Shown here piece after piece: positions 58,301 through 64,000 of a stretch of 64,000 nucleotides of DNA. The notes under the pieces were generated by a model. It saw only the letters and a list, made by a program, of their open reading frames with translations, was not told the origin of the DNA and did not search any database. Origin of the DNA: Undaria pinnatifida (Eukaryota > Sar > Phaeophyceae > Laminariales > Alariaceae); NCBI GenBank assembly GCA_012845835.1, contig JABAKD010000022.1:5095444-5159443 (forward strand), given 5' to 3'. The position numbers and the translations under genes were made by a program. The number at the start of each line of letters is the position of its first letter. Within the stretch, counting starts at the first letter, position 1.

Positions 58301-59200
58301 GGAATAATCGGACATTTCACGGGCCCGGGAAAAGTACCGGTTATTTTTTCGTTGCCTGCGGGCATTCGCTTGGACGGCGCCCCTTACTCGGCCGCCGGCG
58401 AAGCTCCCTTGTACCGAAATGAAATAAAAACGCACACTTCAGCTGTGAGCGAGGATATCACCTTTGCGAGCGGTTCACCAAAAAAACATCCCGAAATATC
58501 AATACTACAGCAGCAGTAGTTGACCAATGAATGGGTTTCTCGACAGTGTGAAAAGCTTTGTGGATACTTCGATCACGCGTGCTAAGAGGTGCGGGCGTCC
58601 TCACGAAATATGCAGGTAGATGACCCCCCTGAGTGCTACCTGGTACATATACATAGTACCGGGTGCTGGAGTCAACGGGAAATCGCACAGCGTAAAAACA
58701 AAAAACAGCGTGACAACTCACACCGGTCAACATCAACAGGAAATCTTTCACGTACGAGCGTCACGGAGTTGTTACGGTGTTACAGAACTGCGAAGGCCCC
58801 CGGATCAAAACCTCACAGTCCCGCGACCAAGATTTGGTCTACTTCTGCTGTACATATCCCCGCAAATCAGAGGGGTTGCTTTCGAGGACAACAAAGAGGT
58901 TGGCAAGCCAAACCCACGTACAGTAGCAAGCACCCAACGGTAACCCAGCACGGACTACAGCAGTCTCCTTTTCTGCGCAATGGACCTCGGGGCTTCTGCT
59001 GGAGACTGCCTTGATCGTGTGGCGATCGCTGGGTACAGAATGCTCAATATTTCAAAAATTAAATAACACCTCACCTTCGAGCGAGTGACCTTCGCCGAGG
59101 GCATCTCCGCGCTTTTCATGAATGCATCTTGAAGCTTCTCAAGGTCTATATCTCCACGCCCGGGCCTGGTCAAACCACCAATACCTCGGCGAGATTGCAT
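33099..59200 (-). CDS. RPAP1: RNA polymerase II-associated protein 1 (RPAP1/MINIYO) homologue
   Basis: RPAP1 helps assemble and import RNA polymerase II; the plant homologue MINIYO promotes differentiation. Proposed exons, minus strand: 59075-59200, 57447-57545, 46554-47044, 44745-45632, 44095-44229, 43366-43501, 42938-43126, 42000-42233, 40762-41027, 39612-40386, 38361-39188, 37192-37392, 36581-36745, 35810-36018, 35096-35419 and 33099-34386. From 45632 onward all phases match, giving 1,879 residues; the whole model gives about 2,117, longer than animal and plant forms because of Gly/Ala/Asp tracts. Landmarks: LEKLQDAFMKSAEMPSAKV (RPAP1_N), FPGVRHRSE, MSPDEIAEAQMEI, LHHHGDDPERAGYTPSELV (RPAP1_C), VAGQRQLALRALAGVV, LWRAC-type LGVWRACLSYG, LLPLPRHWLFLPL, VWKELGAVGLLPLLDP and MRKVAVHHLACYLF. 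The start at 59200 and exons 2-3 are the weakest part. Confidence 0.88.
34915..35090 (+). mobile_element. MITE-like element, copy C
   Basis: Matches 12193-12370 through CGATATGTGCCA, GGCACCGGCGCTATTGG and TTGTGCCAAGCGATTTCACC, with decayed ends. It lies in the last RPAP1 intron and finishes within about 10 bp of the exon 15 donor at 35095. Confidence 0.75.
36295..36545. repeat. CAA/CCA/ACC-rich microsatellite
   Basis: Irregular trinucleotide-like array in the RPAP1 intron between exons 13 and 14. Confidence 0.75.
38361..44229 (-). CDS. RPAP1: RPAP1 exons 5-11, helical repeat region
   Basis: Seven exons encode alpha-helical repeats typical of the RPAP1 C-terminal half: STVAGQRQLALRALAGVVRG (5), LCLDDGNPSVALAALNALEA (6), ELARVCYEDPFRGFLE (7), MALLPKLTMVMETYCKGAYG (8), GFLEPRADGSLPFDL with LSLLAVRLTRVLVQSGRDV (9), ALGWAQRESLGVWRACLSYG (10) and SAAIHFVACWTERYGAMS (11). 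Exons 8, 10 and 11 carry long Gly, Ala and Asp/His runs encoded by CCA/CAC/ATC-type microsatellites on the plus strand. Phases agree at each junction. Confidence 0.85.
38560..38990. repeat. Coding microsatellites in RPAP1 exon 11
   Basis: (ATGACCATCATC)n at about 38600-38655 encodes an Asp/Gly/His stretch (DDGHDDGHDDGHEDGG) on the minus strand, and ACC/CAC runs at about 38860-38990 encode poly-Gly. Frame is kept through all of them. Confidence 0.85.
41490..41975 (+). mobile_element. Poly(C)-ended LINE-like fragment
   Basis: Encodes LKLRYRVGDLDLPERRKR, then a Cys/His block CSCGTTMESRTHIVREC, a stop, and further in-frame remnants including GDRWWPQ, ending MTKASNK, TGA, GTACG and a C run. At least two internal stops make it dead. 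It lies antisense in an RPAP1 intron and its C run ends about 25 bp from the exon 8 donor (42000). Confidence 0.8.
42245..42505. repeat. G-rich simple sequence
   Basis: Multiple G runs (up to about 17) in the intron between RPAP1 exons 7 and 8; nothing coding. Confidence 0.8.
44745..47044 (-). CDS. RPAP1: RPAP1 exons 3-4, central region
   Basis: Exon 3 (about 46554-47044) encodes a Thr/Asn repeat (TNTNTNTDTDTNTNT), Pro- and Gly-rich stretches, then GGFPGVRHRSEMGAVKLGGG and ASK. Its start is uncertain because a TGA lies just upstream of the open frame. Exon 4 (44745-45632) encodes IPADIEEENMSRVSAMSPDE, then IAEAQMEIRSILTPASLEML and KRRG, followed by Ala/Gly/Asp-rich filler and GALHHHGDDPERAGYTPSEL. 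The join gives ASK-R-QASPGG with matching phase. These are the strongest diagnostic RPAP1 motifs. Confidence 0.85.
47168..47506 (+). other. Uncharacterised open segment, sense +
   Basis: An open stretch of about 110 codons reads GPTFAAGVAHFFIEEKKKAG, later GFIPRMTRGTIRNSSDCC and VAVTGVGNVTDYFIVDREPL. It looks protein-like in composition, but I do not recognise it. The longer frame that includes it runs antisense through RPAP1 exon 3. It may be a transposon remnant in RPAP1 intron 2. Confidence 0.35.
48031..48333 (+). CDS. ORF in inverted-repeat element, N-terminal PIP-like motif
   Basis: A 100-codon frame starts MTGVLSFFPAKRSKPAD and stops at a TGA, after which the same frame is open again (VSIGRLLPEKDSAEKAHEYL, VVYKFKGWQKVAQKA, ELFMQKWHETDRRKVAER) to about 48600. 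In the right arm the equivalent of the stop region reads NLMCLICSAAVNGSV, so the TGA is probably a mutation. The first residues resemble a PCNA-interacting peptide with Met in place of Gln. No catalytic domain was recognised. Confidence 0.45.
   Translation: MTGVLSFFPAKRSKPADTSASNGSCGTWSQVGQVGVVTAISCVDIDCALGSPKAPKGLMRKKPSRAGAIGYTCSTNTPGIAFSSQLSGSHFRTDPKSNLM
49009..49371 (+). mobile_element. Family D repeat, copy 1
   Basis: Starts near TTTTTCCAATTGACTTGCG, contains GGCGCGAGTAGTGAGACGTA and CCTGTGACCACGAACTTG, and ends GAGTTAATGTGAGAAC followed by (AAC)n. Copies: 61964-62336 (minus) and 63256-63622 (plus). The simple-repeat 3' tail suggests a non-LTR retroelement or SINE. Confidence 0.8.
50775..50870 (+). 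mobile_element. SINE-like family B, 3' fragment
   Basis: GGGACGACACCTGTAACCAC, GGCTTGTCCAGAAGCTGG and AAAGTAGATGTGTGTG followed by an A-rich tail match the 3' half of 19211-19412. Confidence 0.75.
51870..52400 (+). pseudogene. Helitron-type Rep/helicase N-terminal remnant
   Basis: Frame starting near 51930 reads HIPDSNVFQAVDLYYVDNFV then CPHCDAVLWKEERR, followed after a frameshift by CCRQGDYG and HEFYKNQ, and after another by LLFSLIALAADGTKKEHGRF. This order (CxxC-x-LWxxER, CCxxG, a short F/Y-K-N segment, SLIALAADG) resembles the start of Helitron helicase-like proteins. At least two frameshifts and no downstream Rep or helicase motifs were seen. RPAP1 intron 2. Confidence 0.5.
52401..55300. 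other. RPAP1 intron 2, unassigned part
   Basis: Open segments occur (for example VDEVIASPDVHAGPAFVAF near 52480 plus strand) but none could be tied to a family. A GTGAGTACGTGCTGCACGT direct repeat is found at about 54284 with partial copies near 54226 and 54352. Confidence 0.4.
55310..55590. repeat. GGGCCGCGGCCCGGCCCA repeat array, block 1
   Basis: Six or more imperfect units reading (AT)GGGCCGCGGCCCGGCCC, AGCCCATCAATTTTTCAGA. Related units occur at 57690-58040 in the same orientation. A hAT-like element lies between the two blocks. Confidence 0.8.
55717..56857. mobile_element. 1.14 kb hAT-like DNA element, perfect 18-bp TIRs
   Basis: TAGGGCTGGGCACTGGCT at 55717-55734 is the exact inverse of 56840-56857. 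CAAAAT is found at 55710-55715 (one base away) and directly after the right end at 56858-56863, which may be target-site remnants. TATACTGGCC also appears inverted inside both ends. The interior has only a Lys/Arg-rich frame of no recognisable function, so it is probably non-autonomous. The hAT label is inferred from the TIR style. Confidence 0.8.
57447..57545 (-). CDS. RPAP1: Probable RPAP1 exon 2
   Basis: A 33-codon phase 0 segment starting RVARAYVSEVGSNLQEG and ending HIAAEQ, bounded by a CAACAG acceptor and a CAG|GTGTGT donor. It fits between exon 1 and exon 3 in phase. No clear family motif, so it rests on splice signals and coding look alone. Confidence 0.4.
57690..58040. repeat. GGGCCGCGGCCCGGCCCA repeat array, block 2
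   Basis: Units vary: CATGGGCCGGCCCGTG, GGCCCGGCCCATCATATTTTG and CTCGGCCCGGCCCATCACAT. The 3' part uses TTTTGAAAA linkers in place of TTTTTCAGA. It lies in RPAP1 intron 1 if exon 2 is right, otherwise in intron 1-2. Confidence 0.8.
59075..59200 (-). CDS. RPAP1: RPAP1 exon 1, RPAP1_N domain
   Basis: Encodes MQSRRGIGGLTRPGRGDIDL then EKLQDAFMKSAEMPSAKVTR and SK before a strong AAG|GTGAGG donor. The short Met-x-Ser-Arg start followed by an amphipathic (I/D)LEKLQxxFM and PSAKV matches the RPAP1_N pattern (human begins MLSRPKPGESEVDLLHF). An upstream CACCGCAG at 59213 could be an acceptor for a 5' UTR exon. Assignment to the gene 12 kb downstream is inference from this domain and strand. Confidence 0.65.
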
Positions 59201-59212
59201 AATTCGAGCTTC

Positions 59213-60500
59213 CTGCGGTGTAGTTCCTGGCTGATCTGTTTTCGTTTGGTCGCGATTCGCGATTCGAAGGTGTTCTCCCCATCCCCTGTGCTGTAAAGCT
59301 TCTTTATGATCGCAACACCCTTATTTTCTTTTCCTGATTTCCTGGATGCCAGGTGTTGTCTCTGTCAGTGGAGACGCCTGAACAACCTGAAGCACCGCTG
59401 AGATCACACAATGTACTGCGGGGGAGGTGAGTCGAAGGAGATGTAGACAGGCGAGCGCTGCGCAGGATCGATTGCACTCTCTCGCTGCTGTGATCTCATG
59501 CTTTGAGAATCTCCTTTTTCTGCTTTTTTGCATTTTTCACCGATCACCGAAAATCGAGGAGCCTTGTTTGAAGGCTTTCGCGTGTGTAACCCCTTTCACA
59601 AGGCGTGGCATCATGCAGCCCACCGGAGGTGTGTGCTGCTGCTCTTCACCATTGACAACCACGAATATGTGCTGAATTCGTCCTCCTGATGGTGCGCATG
59701 GCTCTCAGCCTTCGCGGCCGAGACCACGCTGCTTGCCCTTTGAGTTCAGGGTCGGACTGATGCTGCTGTTGACACTGCTGCTGCTGTGACAAGAAATTTT
59801 TTTACCCCTGGTGCGTCGAATCCATTTTTTTTTCGAAATCGACTTCATGTTTGTATTACAGATGTTTTGCTTCGCAAACATCAAACGTCGAAATCCAACG
59901 TCAAGCTGTAGAAGAGGTACAGCCGTATCTGGAATCTATCTGCCAGCCCCGCCTATGGCATGCACTCGTCGTACTGCTTCCCCATCAGCACCCGCAGTGC
60001 CGCTCGTTCGTACGGCACTCTTGGCCTGTGTGGTACACTCATTTATCATTAAATGGCAACACCGCCGTATCCTGCGCTTCCTCCGCGCGATCCACGACAC
60101 GTAAATACACTCCACAATTGGGAGTTGCCGTTTTCTTGCGTGCGTGGTGTTTTTTGCTTGAGAGCCAGATCTCAACTTGATGCCGCAGCAGCTTCGTAGC
60201 GGCGTGTGATCTACAGCTACACAAACGTCTGTGAGCAACACCGCATTAGATCTCGTACCAGACAGTCGTGACATAGCTTTGCGCGCACGGCTATAGTACC
60301 GGATTGGGTCGGACCGGACCGGATCCAATCGGATTGCACCAACAACGGTAAATATTGCGGAAGGGGCATCTACCAGGTGCAGCAGTATATCCCGTCTTAT
60401 TCCTCCGCGTCTCTTCAGCCGTTTTACAAGTAAATTCAATCGGTTGTACTCACAGCTGACGTTTTTCAATTTTCATAAAAAGTGCTAGTATTAGACTAAT
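59213..60500. other. RPAP1 upstream region
   Basis: Expected to contain the RPAP1 promoter and 5' UTR. No TATA box or other element could be fixed. An open stretch at 59850-60120 plus strand (VEIQRQAVEEVQPYLESI) is protein-like but unrecognised. Confidence 0.4.
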
Positions 60501-60530
60501 CGGTATTAATAGCTTTATTTACCAACGTAC

Positions 60531-60795
60531 CTGGTACTATACCTTTTCAATACCTTCCTTCCGCTCGCGGGTCTTTTCTTACAGCTGTAGACTACACACA
60601 TACGGTACCAGTACCTTTTGATGACGGGTGAGTGTTAAGCTTTACGACATACAGCAGTAGTGCTATTTCCTACCAGGTACCTGGTATGATACCTTTTCAA
60701 ATACCTTTCTTCCGCTCGCGGGTCCTTTCTTACGACAGTAGACTACGCACATACTCGTATGGTACCAGTACTTTTTGGTGTCGGGTGAGGGTTAA
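60531..60795. repeat. Tandem duplication, about 145-bp unit
   Basis: CTTCCGCTCGCGGGTC, GTAGACTACRCACATAC and GGGTTAAGCTTTA blocks occur at about 60531-60655 and 60674-60795, each preceded by a TACCTGGTA-type palindrome. Confidence 0.75.
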
Positions 60796-60951
60796 GCTTT
60801 ATGAGTGCTGATATTCTTACGAGTAGGATGTAGCCGCGGATCCAATGAAAAAATCGGGCCGAATATGCGACGTTGATCGGATCGAAGTGGACCCGCAACG
60901 AACGGCGAAACGGTGATGTTGGTGGTCAGGGATGGGTATCCAGTATCAAGT

Positions 60952-61890
60952 AGGTTTCAACCGTCGCGGGTACGAGTAGCTCTAATGTGCGCTCGCGAGC
61001 GGGCCATCTCTCCAACTCTCCAACAGCCAGTATTAATGCAGTTGCACTATTATTGCAGTACCGCCATGGCTCGAAATGATTCACTGCGTGTGATACATTT
61101 CATACGAGTACCTGTCGTAGACCACTATGCTATACCAGTTACTGCATTTATAGTATCACGAGTATGGTGGTACTCATACAGCGGTGGTCGCTGCGTCAGT
61201 AGCCTTCGCCACAAATCCAAATTCCTCGCTTTCTATACTCTAGCTTAGATAATATTTCAACGTTGTGATTGAATGAGTGTTAATGTGGTCGACCAACTTG
61301 AAAAAAAAAACGGCGGCTGTTTTCGGGCCGAAGGTCTACTGTTGGTAGGGGCGGGGTCGAAGTTGGAGTTGGGGTTATAGGGTTCAAACAGGGTTTTGGG
61401 CAGTTTTTAAATTTGCTCTTCTCGCCATGCTGGCTGGAAACACACGCGGACCACACGAAATACCCCGGTTTCTATATTTTATACTACACCATAATCTAAA
61501 AAGGCGGCTCCGCTGGGGTCTATGGCACGGAAACTTTTTTTTATGGAAGCATGACTACTGTTCGTACAGTCCGTCCGCCGATCTGTCTGTCTACCTGTCT
61601 ACCTGTCCTGCCTTCTCCATACTTTTGGACTGTCTGGAACAAAGCTTACCTGAAAAGGCGACGGGGGGAACATCGTCCATCATTTTTTCAGTATTTTTTG
61701 CTGGAATGTCGACGGACAAAGCGCTTACGTTTGGGTACGGTAGGGGTCTAGGTTGAGGTTTGGGTTGGACTGCAAGACTGCGGCTTTAGGCGAAAAAACA
61801 CGGAACATTACACTATACCTTCCCAAGACACGAGAACCTCGGGAGGGCCACTCGAAATCACCCGAATTCCACCCTAAAAGCTTCGAGTAG
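60952..61890 (+). repeat. Segmental duplication, unit A
   Basis: Matches 62380-64000 through TCGCGGGTACGAGTAG, CTCTCCAACTCTCCAACAGC, GTGGTCGACCAACTT, GGCGGCTCCGCTGGGGTCT, ATCGTCCATCATTTTTTCAG and GAATGTCGACGGACAAAGC. It lacks the family D insertion found in unit B. No gene was recognised in it. Confidence 0.85.
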
Positions 61891-61963
61891 ATATAAGATA
61901 AGTTCCGCACCGGCTTTTACCTGCTGCCCCAGCCCGTTTCGCGCTGTTGGCGGTCAGGGACAG

Positions 61964-62336
61964 GTTGTTGTTGTTGTTGTTGTTGTTCTCACATTAACTC
62001 GCATAATCAAGTCCGTGGTCACAGGACAGACTCCAGTCACCCTGGAGCTGAGGAATACCCCACGGAAAAAACACAAACAAACCGAAGGTGATACACGCAT
62101 GTATCACAGCTGACGCAATTCGTGCTTCCACCAGAAACATATAAAAGTGAAATCGGGAGTCAGCATACGATGTGCAAGGTCCATACTGGTGCATACGTCT
62201 CACTACTCGCGCCTGGAAAAAACGACTATACCGCTTGCCACCCAAGAACGACTACCACATATATAGACTATATATATTGTACGTAGTACCTACGCAACGC
62301 ATACGCACGACAGACGCAAGTTAATTGGAAAAAAGA
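61964..62336 (-). mobile_element. Family D repeat, copy 2 (minus)
   Basis: Begins on the plus strand with (GTT)n and TCTCACATTAACTCGCATAA, the inverse of the copy 1 tail, and ends AAGTTAATTGGAAAAA. It lies between duplication units A and B. Confidence 0.8.
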
Positions 62337-62566
62337 AACACAGAAAAGAAAAGAAGATAAAGGAAACGGACATGCAGAATGAAGTAGGTTTTCAGCCTTC
62401 GCGGGTACGAGTAGTTCTTTTGTCTGCTCGCGAGCGGGCTATCTCTCCAACTCTCCAACAGCCAGTATTATTGCAGTTGCACTATTGCAGTACCGCCATG
62501 GTTCAAAATGATTTACTGAGCGTGTGATACATGTCATACGAGTACCTGTCGTAGCATTTACTGCGT

Positions 62567-62708
62567 ACTGGTATGATGCGTACCAGATATGCCACGATCT
62601 TAATAGTACAGCAGTACGGGTAGTGGCCCCTCTTAAAGTACTGGTATGATGCGTACCAGATATGCCACGATCTTTATAGTACAGCAGTACCGGCAGTGGC
62701 CCCTCTTA
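62567..62708. repeat. 71-bp tandem duplication
   Basis: TACTGGTATGATGCGTACCA to GGCCCCTCTTAAAG repeated twice with three differences. Confidence 0.9.
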
Positions 62709-63255
62709 AAGCGACGGTTGAGCAATGCCGGTTGCCCGCTAGCGCATGTTAAATCGCGTGGCACAGATGGAAACGACAACGAGCAGTGGCAGTGTGCGGA
62801 GTACCGCCGGTTGCTGATATAGCGGCGTTTTTTTCCCGGCCGGCACAAACCGGCGCTATAGAGGGACCACTAGGTGTGACACCAGGTAGTGCATTTATAG
62901 TATCACGAGTATGGCGGTATCCATACAGCGGTTGTACCACTGGGAGGTATAGCCTTCGCCACAAATTCCTCGCTTTCCACCTTCTAGCCTAGATAATAAT
63001 TCAACGTTGTTATTGGATGAGTTTTAATGTGGTCGACCAACTTTTGAAAAATGAAAACGCCGGCTTTTTTCGGGCTTTTATACTATGGGTAGGGCCGGGG
63101 TCGAAGTTAGAGTTAGGGTTATAGGGTTCAAATAGGGTTGGACAGTTTTCGAATTTGCCCCTTGTCGTAACGCTGGAAACACACGCGGACCACACGAAAT
63201 ACCCCGATTTCCATATTTCATCCTCCGCAATAAAAATGGCGGCTCCGCTGGGGTC

Positions 63256-63622
63256 TTTTTCCGATTGACTTGAGTCTGACGTGCGTATGGGTAGTGATAG
63301 GTCCCACGTGATTTTTTTTTTTTTTCGTAGTATTTACGTGGTAGTCTTTTCTGGGTGGCAAGTGATGTCGTCGGGCTTTTTCAGGCGCGAGTAGTGAGAC
63401 GTATGTACCAGTAGTATGAACCTGGCACGTCGTGGCTGACTCCCGATTTCATTTTTTTATTTTTCTGGCGGAGGCATTTGTTGCGTCAGCTATGATATAT
63501 GCATGTACCACTTTTGGTTTTGTTTGTGTTTTTTTCCGTGGGGTGTTCCTCCACTCCGGAGGATTGGAACCTGTCTTGTGACCACGGACTTGATGATGCG
63601 AGTTAATGTGAGAACAACAGCA
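63256..63622 (+). mobile_element. Family D repeat, copy 3, with empty-site partner
   Basis: Starts TTTTTCCGATTGACTTG and ends TTAATGTGAGAACAACAGCA. The flanks GGGGTCT and ATGACACGAAAACTT correspond to contiguous GGGGTCT/ATGGCACGGAAACTT in unit A near 61520, so the element inserted after the duplication or was lost precisely from unit A. Confidence 0.85.
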
Positions 63623-64000
63623 ATGACACGAAAACTTATTTTTGTGGAAGCATAACCACAGCAATTCGTACGGCCCGTTCGCCCATCTGTCTGTCTACCC
63701 GTCTATCTGTCCTGTCTTTTCCATACTTTTAGACTATGTCTGGAACAACGATTACCTGAAAAGACGACGGGGGGGGGGGAACATCGTCCATCATTTTTTC
63801 AGTATTTTTTGCTGGAATGTCGACGGACAAAGCTTTTACGTATGGGTACGGTAGGGGTCGGGGGTAAGGTTTGGGTTGGACTTCAAATGCGGCTTCAGGC
63901 GAAAAAAAAATGGGACAGTACACTATACACCGCCCAAGACACGAGAACCACGGGAGGGCCACTCGAAATCACCCGAATCCCACCCCAAAACTTCGAGTAG

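Larger units (their letters stand above)
62380..64000 (+). repeat. Segmental duplication, unit B
   Basis: Second copy of 60952-61890, running off the right edge. It is longer because of a 71-bp tandem duplication (62567-62708), extra sequence to about 62890, and a family D element at 63256-63622. Confidence 0.85.

Noticed and set aside
59811-60180. Plus-strand exon with VEIQRQAVEEVQPYLESI
   Set aside because: Protein-like but no family match and no convincing paired splice sites.

Overview
This is a eukaryotic nuclear window. It carries three conserved, intron-rich nuclear genes, and none of them is obvious as one open frame. I rebuilt each from short exons whose splice sites and phases agree. 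The architecture (GC-rich coding exons, very long repeat-filled introns, neighbouring genes on alternating strands) fits a stramenopile, most likely a brown alga. The lineage is an inference from style; no lineage marker gene is present.

Layout. 1-5899 (minus): a class II histone deacetylase-like enzyme, seven exons seen, with its 3' end beyond the left edge. 5900-6231: a short divergent promoter region. 6232-30549 (plus): the U4/U6 snRNP protein Prp4 (PRPF4), 14 exons giving exactly 600 codons over 24 kb, with an SFM domain followed by WD40 repeats. 30550-33098: a convergent intergenic region filled largely by a GTACGGTAAACGCCGTAC-type minisatellite. 33099-59200 (minus): an RPAP1/MINIYO homologue (RNA polymerase II assembly factor), about 16 exons and about 2,100 residues, with Gly/Ala/Asp tracts and a 10 kb second intron. 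59201-64000: upstream flank dominated by a local segmental duplication.

The three genes belong to core nuclear gene expression (chromatin deacetylation, splicing, Pol II biogenesis) and look like ordinary housekeeping loci; I see no operon-like or biosynthetic link. The unusual content lies in the introns. It includes tRNA-derived SINEs, a LINE-type element that ends at its stop codon followed by a poly(C) run, a dispersed hairpin element with a compensatory base-pair change, 16- and 18-bp perfect-TIR DNA elements, a 2.4 kb long-inverted-repeat transposon whose ORF begins with a PCNA-binding-like peptide, a Helitron-type Rep remnant, several minisatellites, and tandemly duplicated decoy copies of a PRPF4 splice acceptor. 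Two GC-AG introns occur. No rRNA gene, functional tRNA gene or CRISPR array was found.
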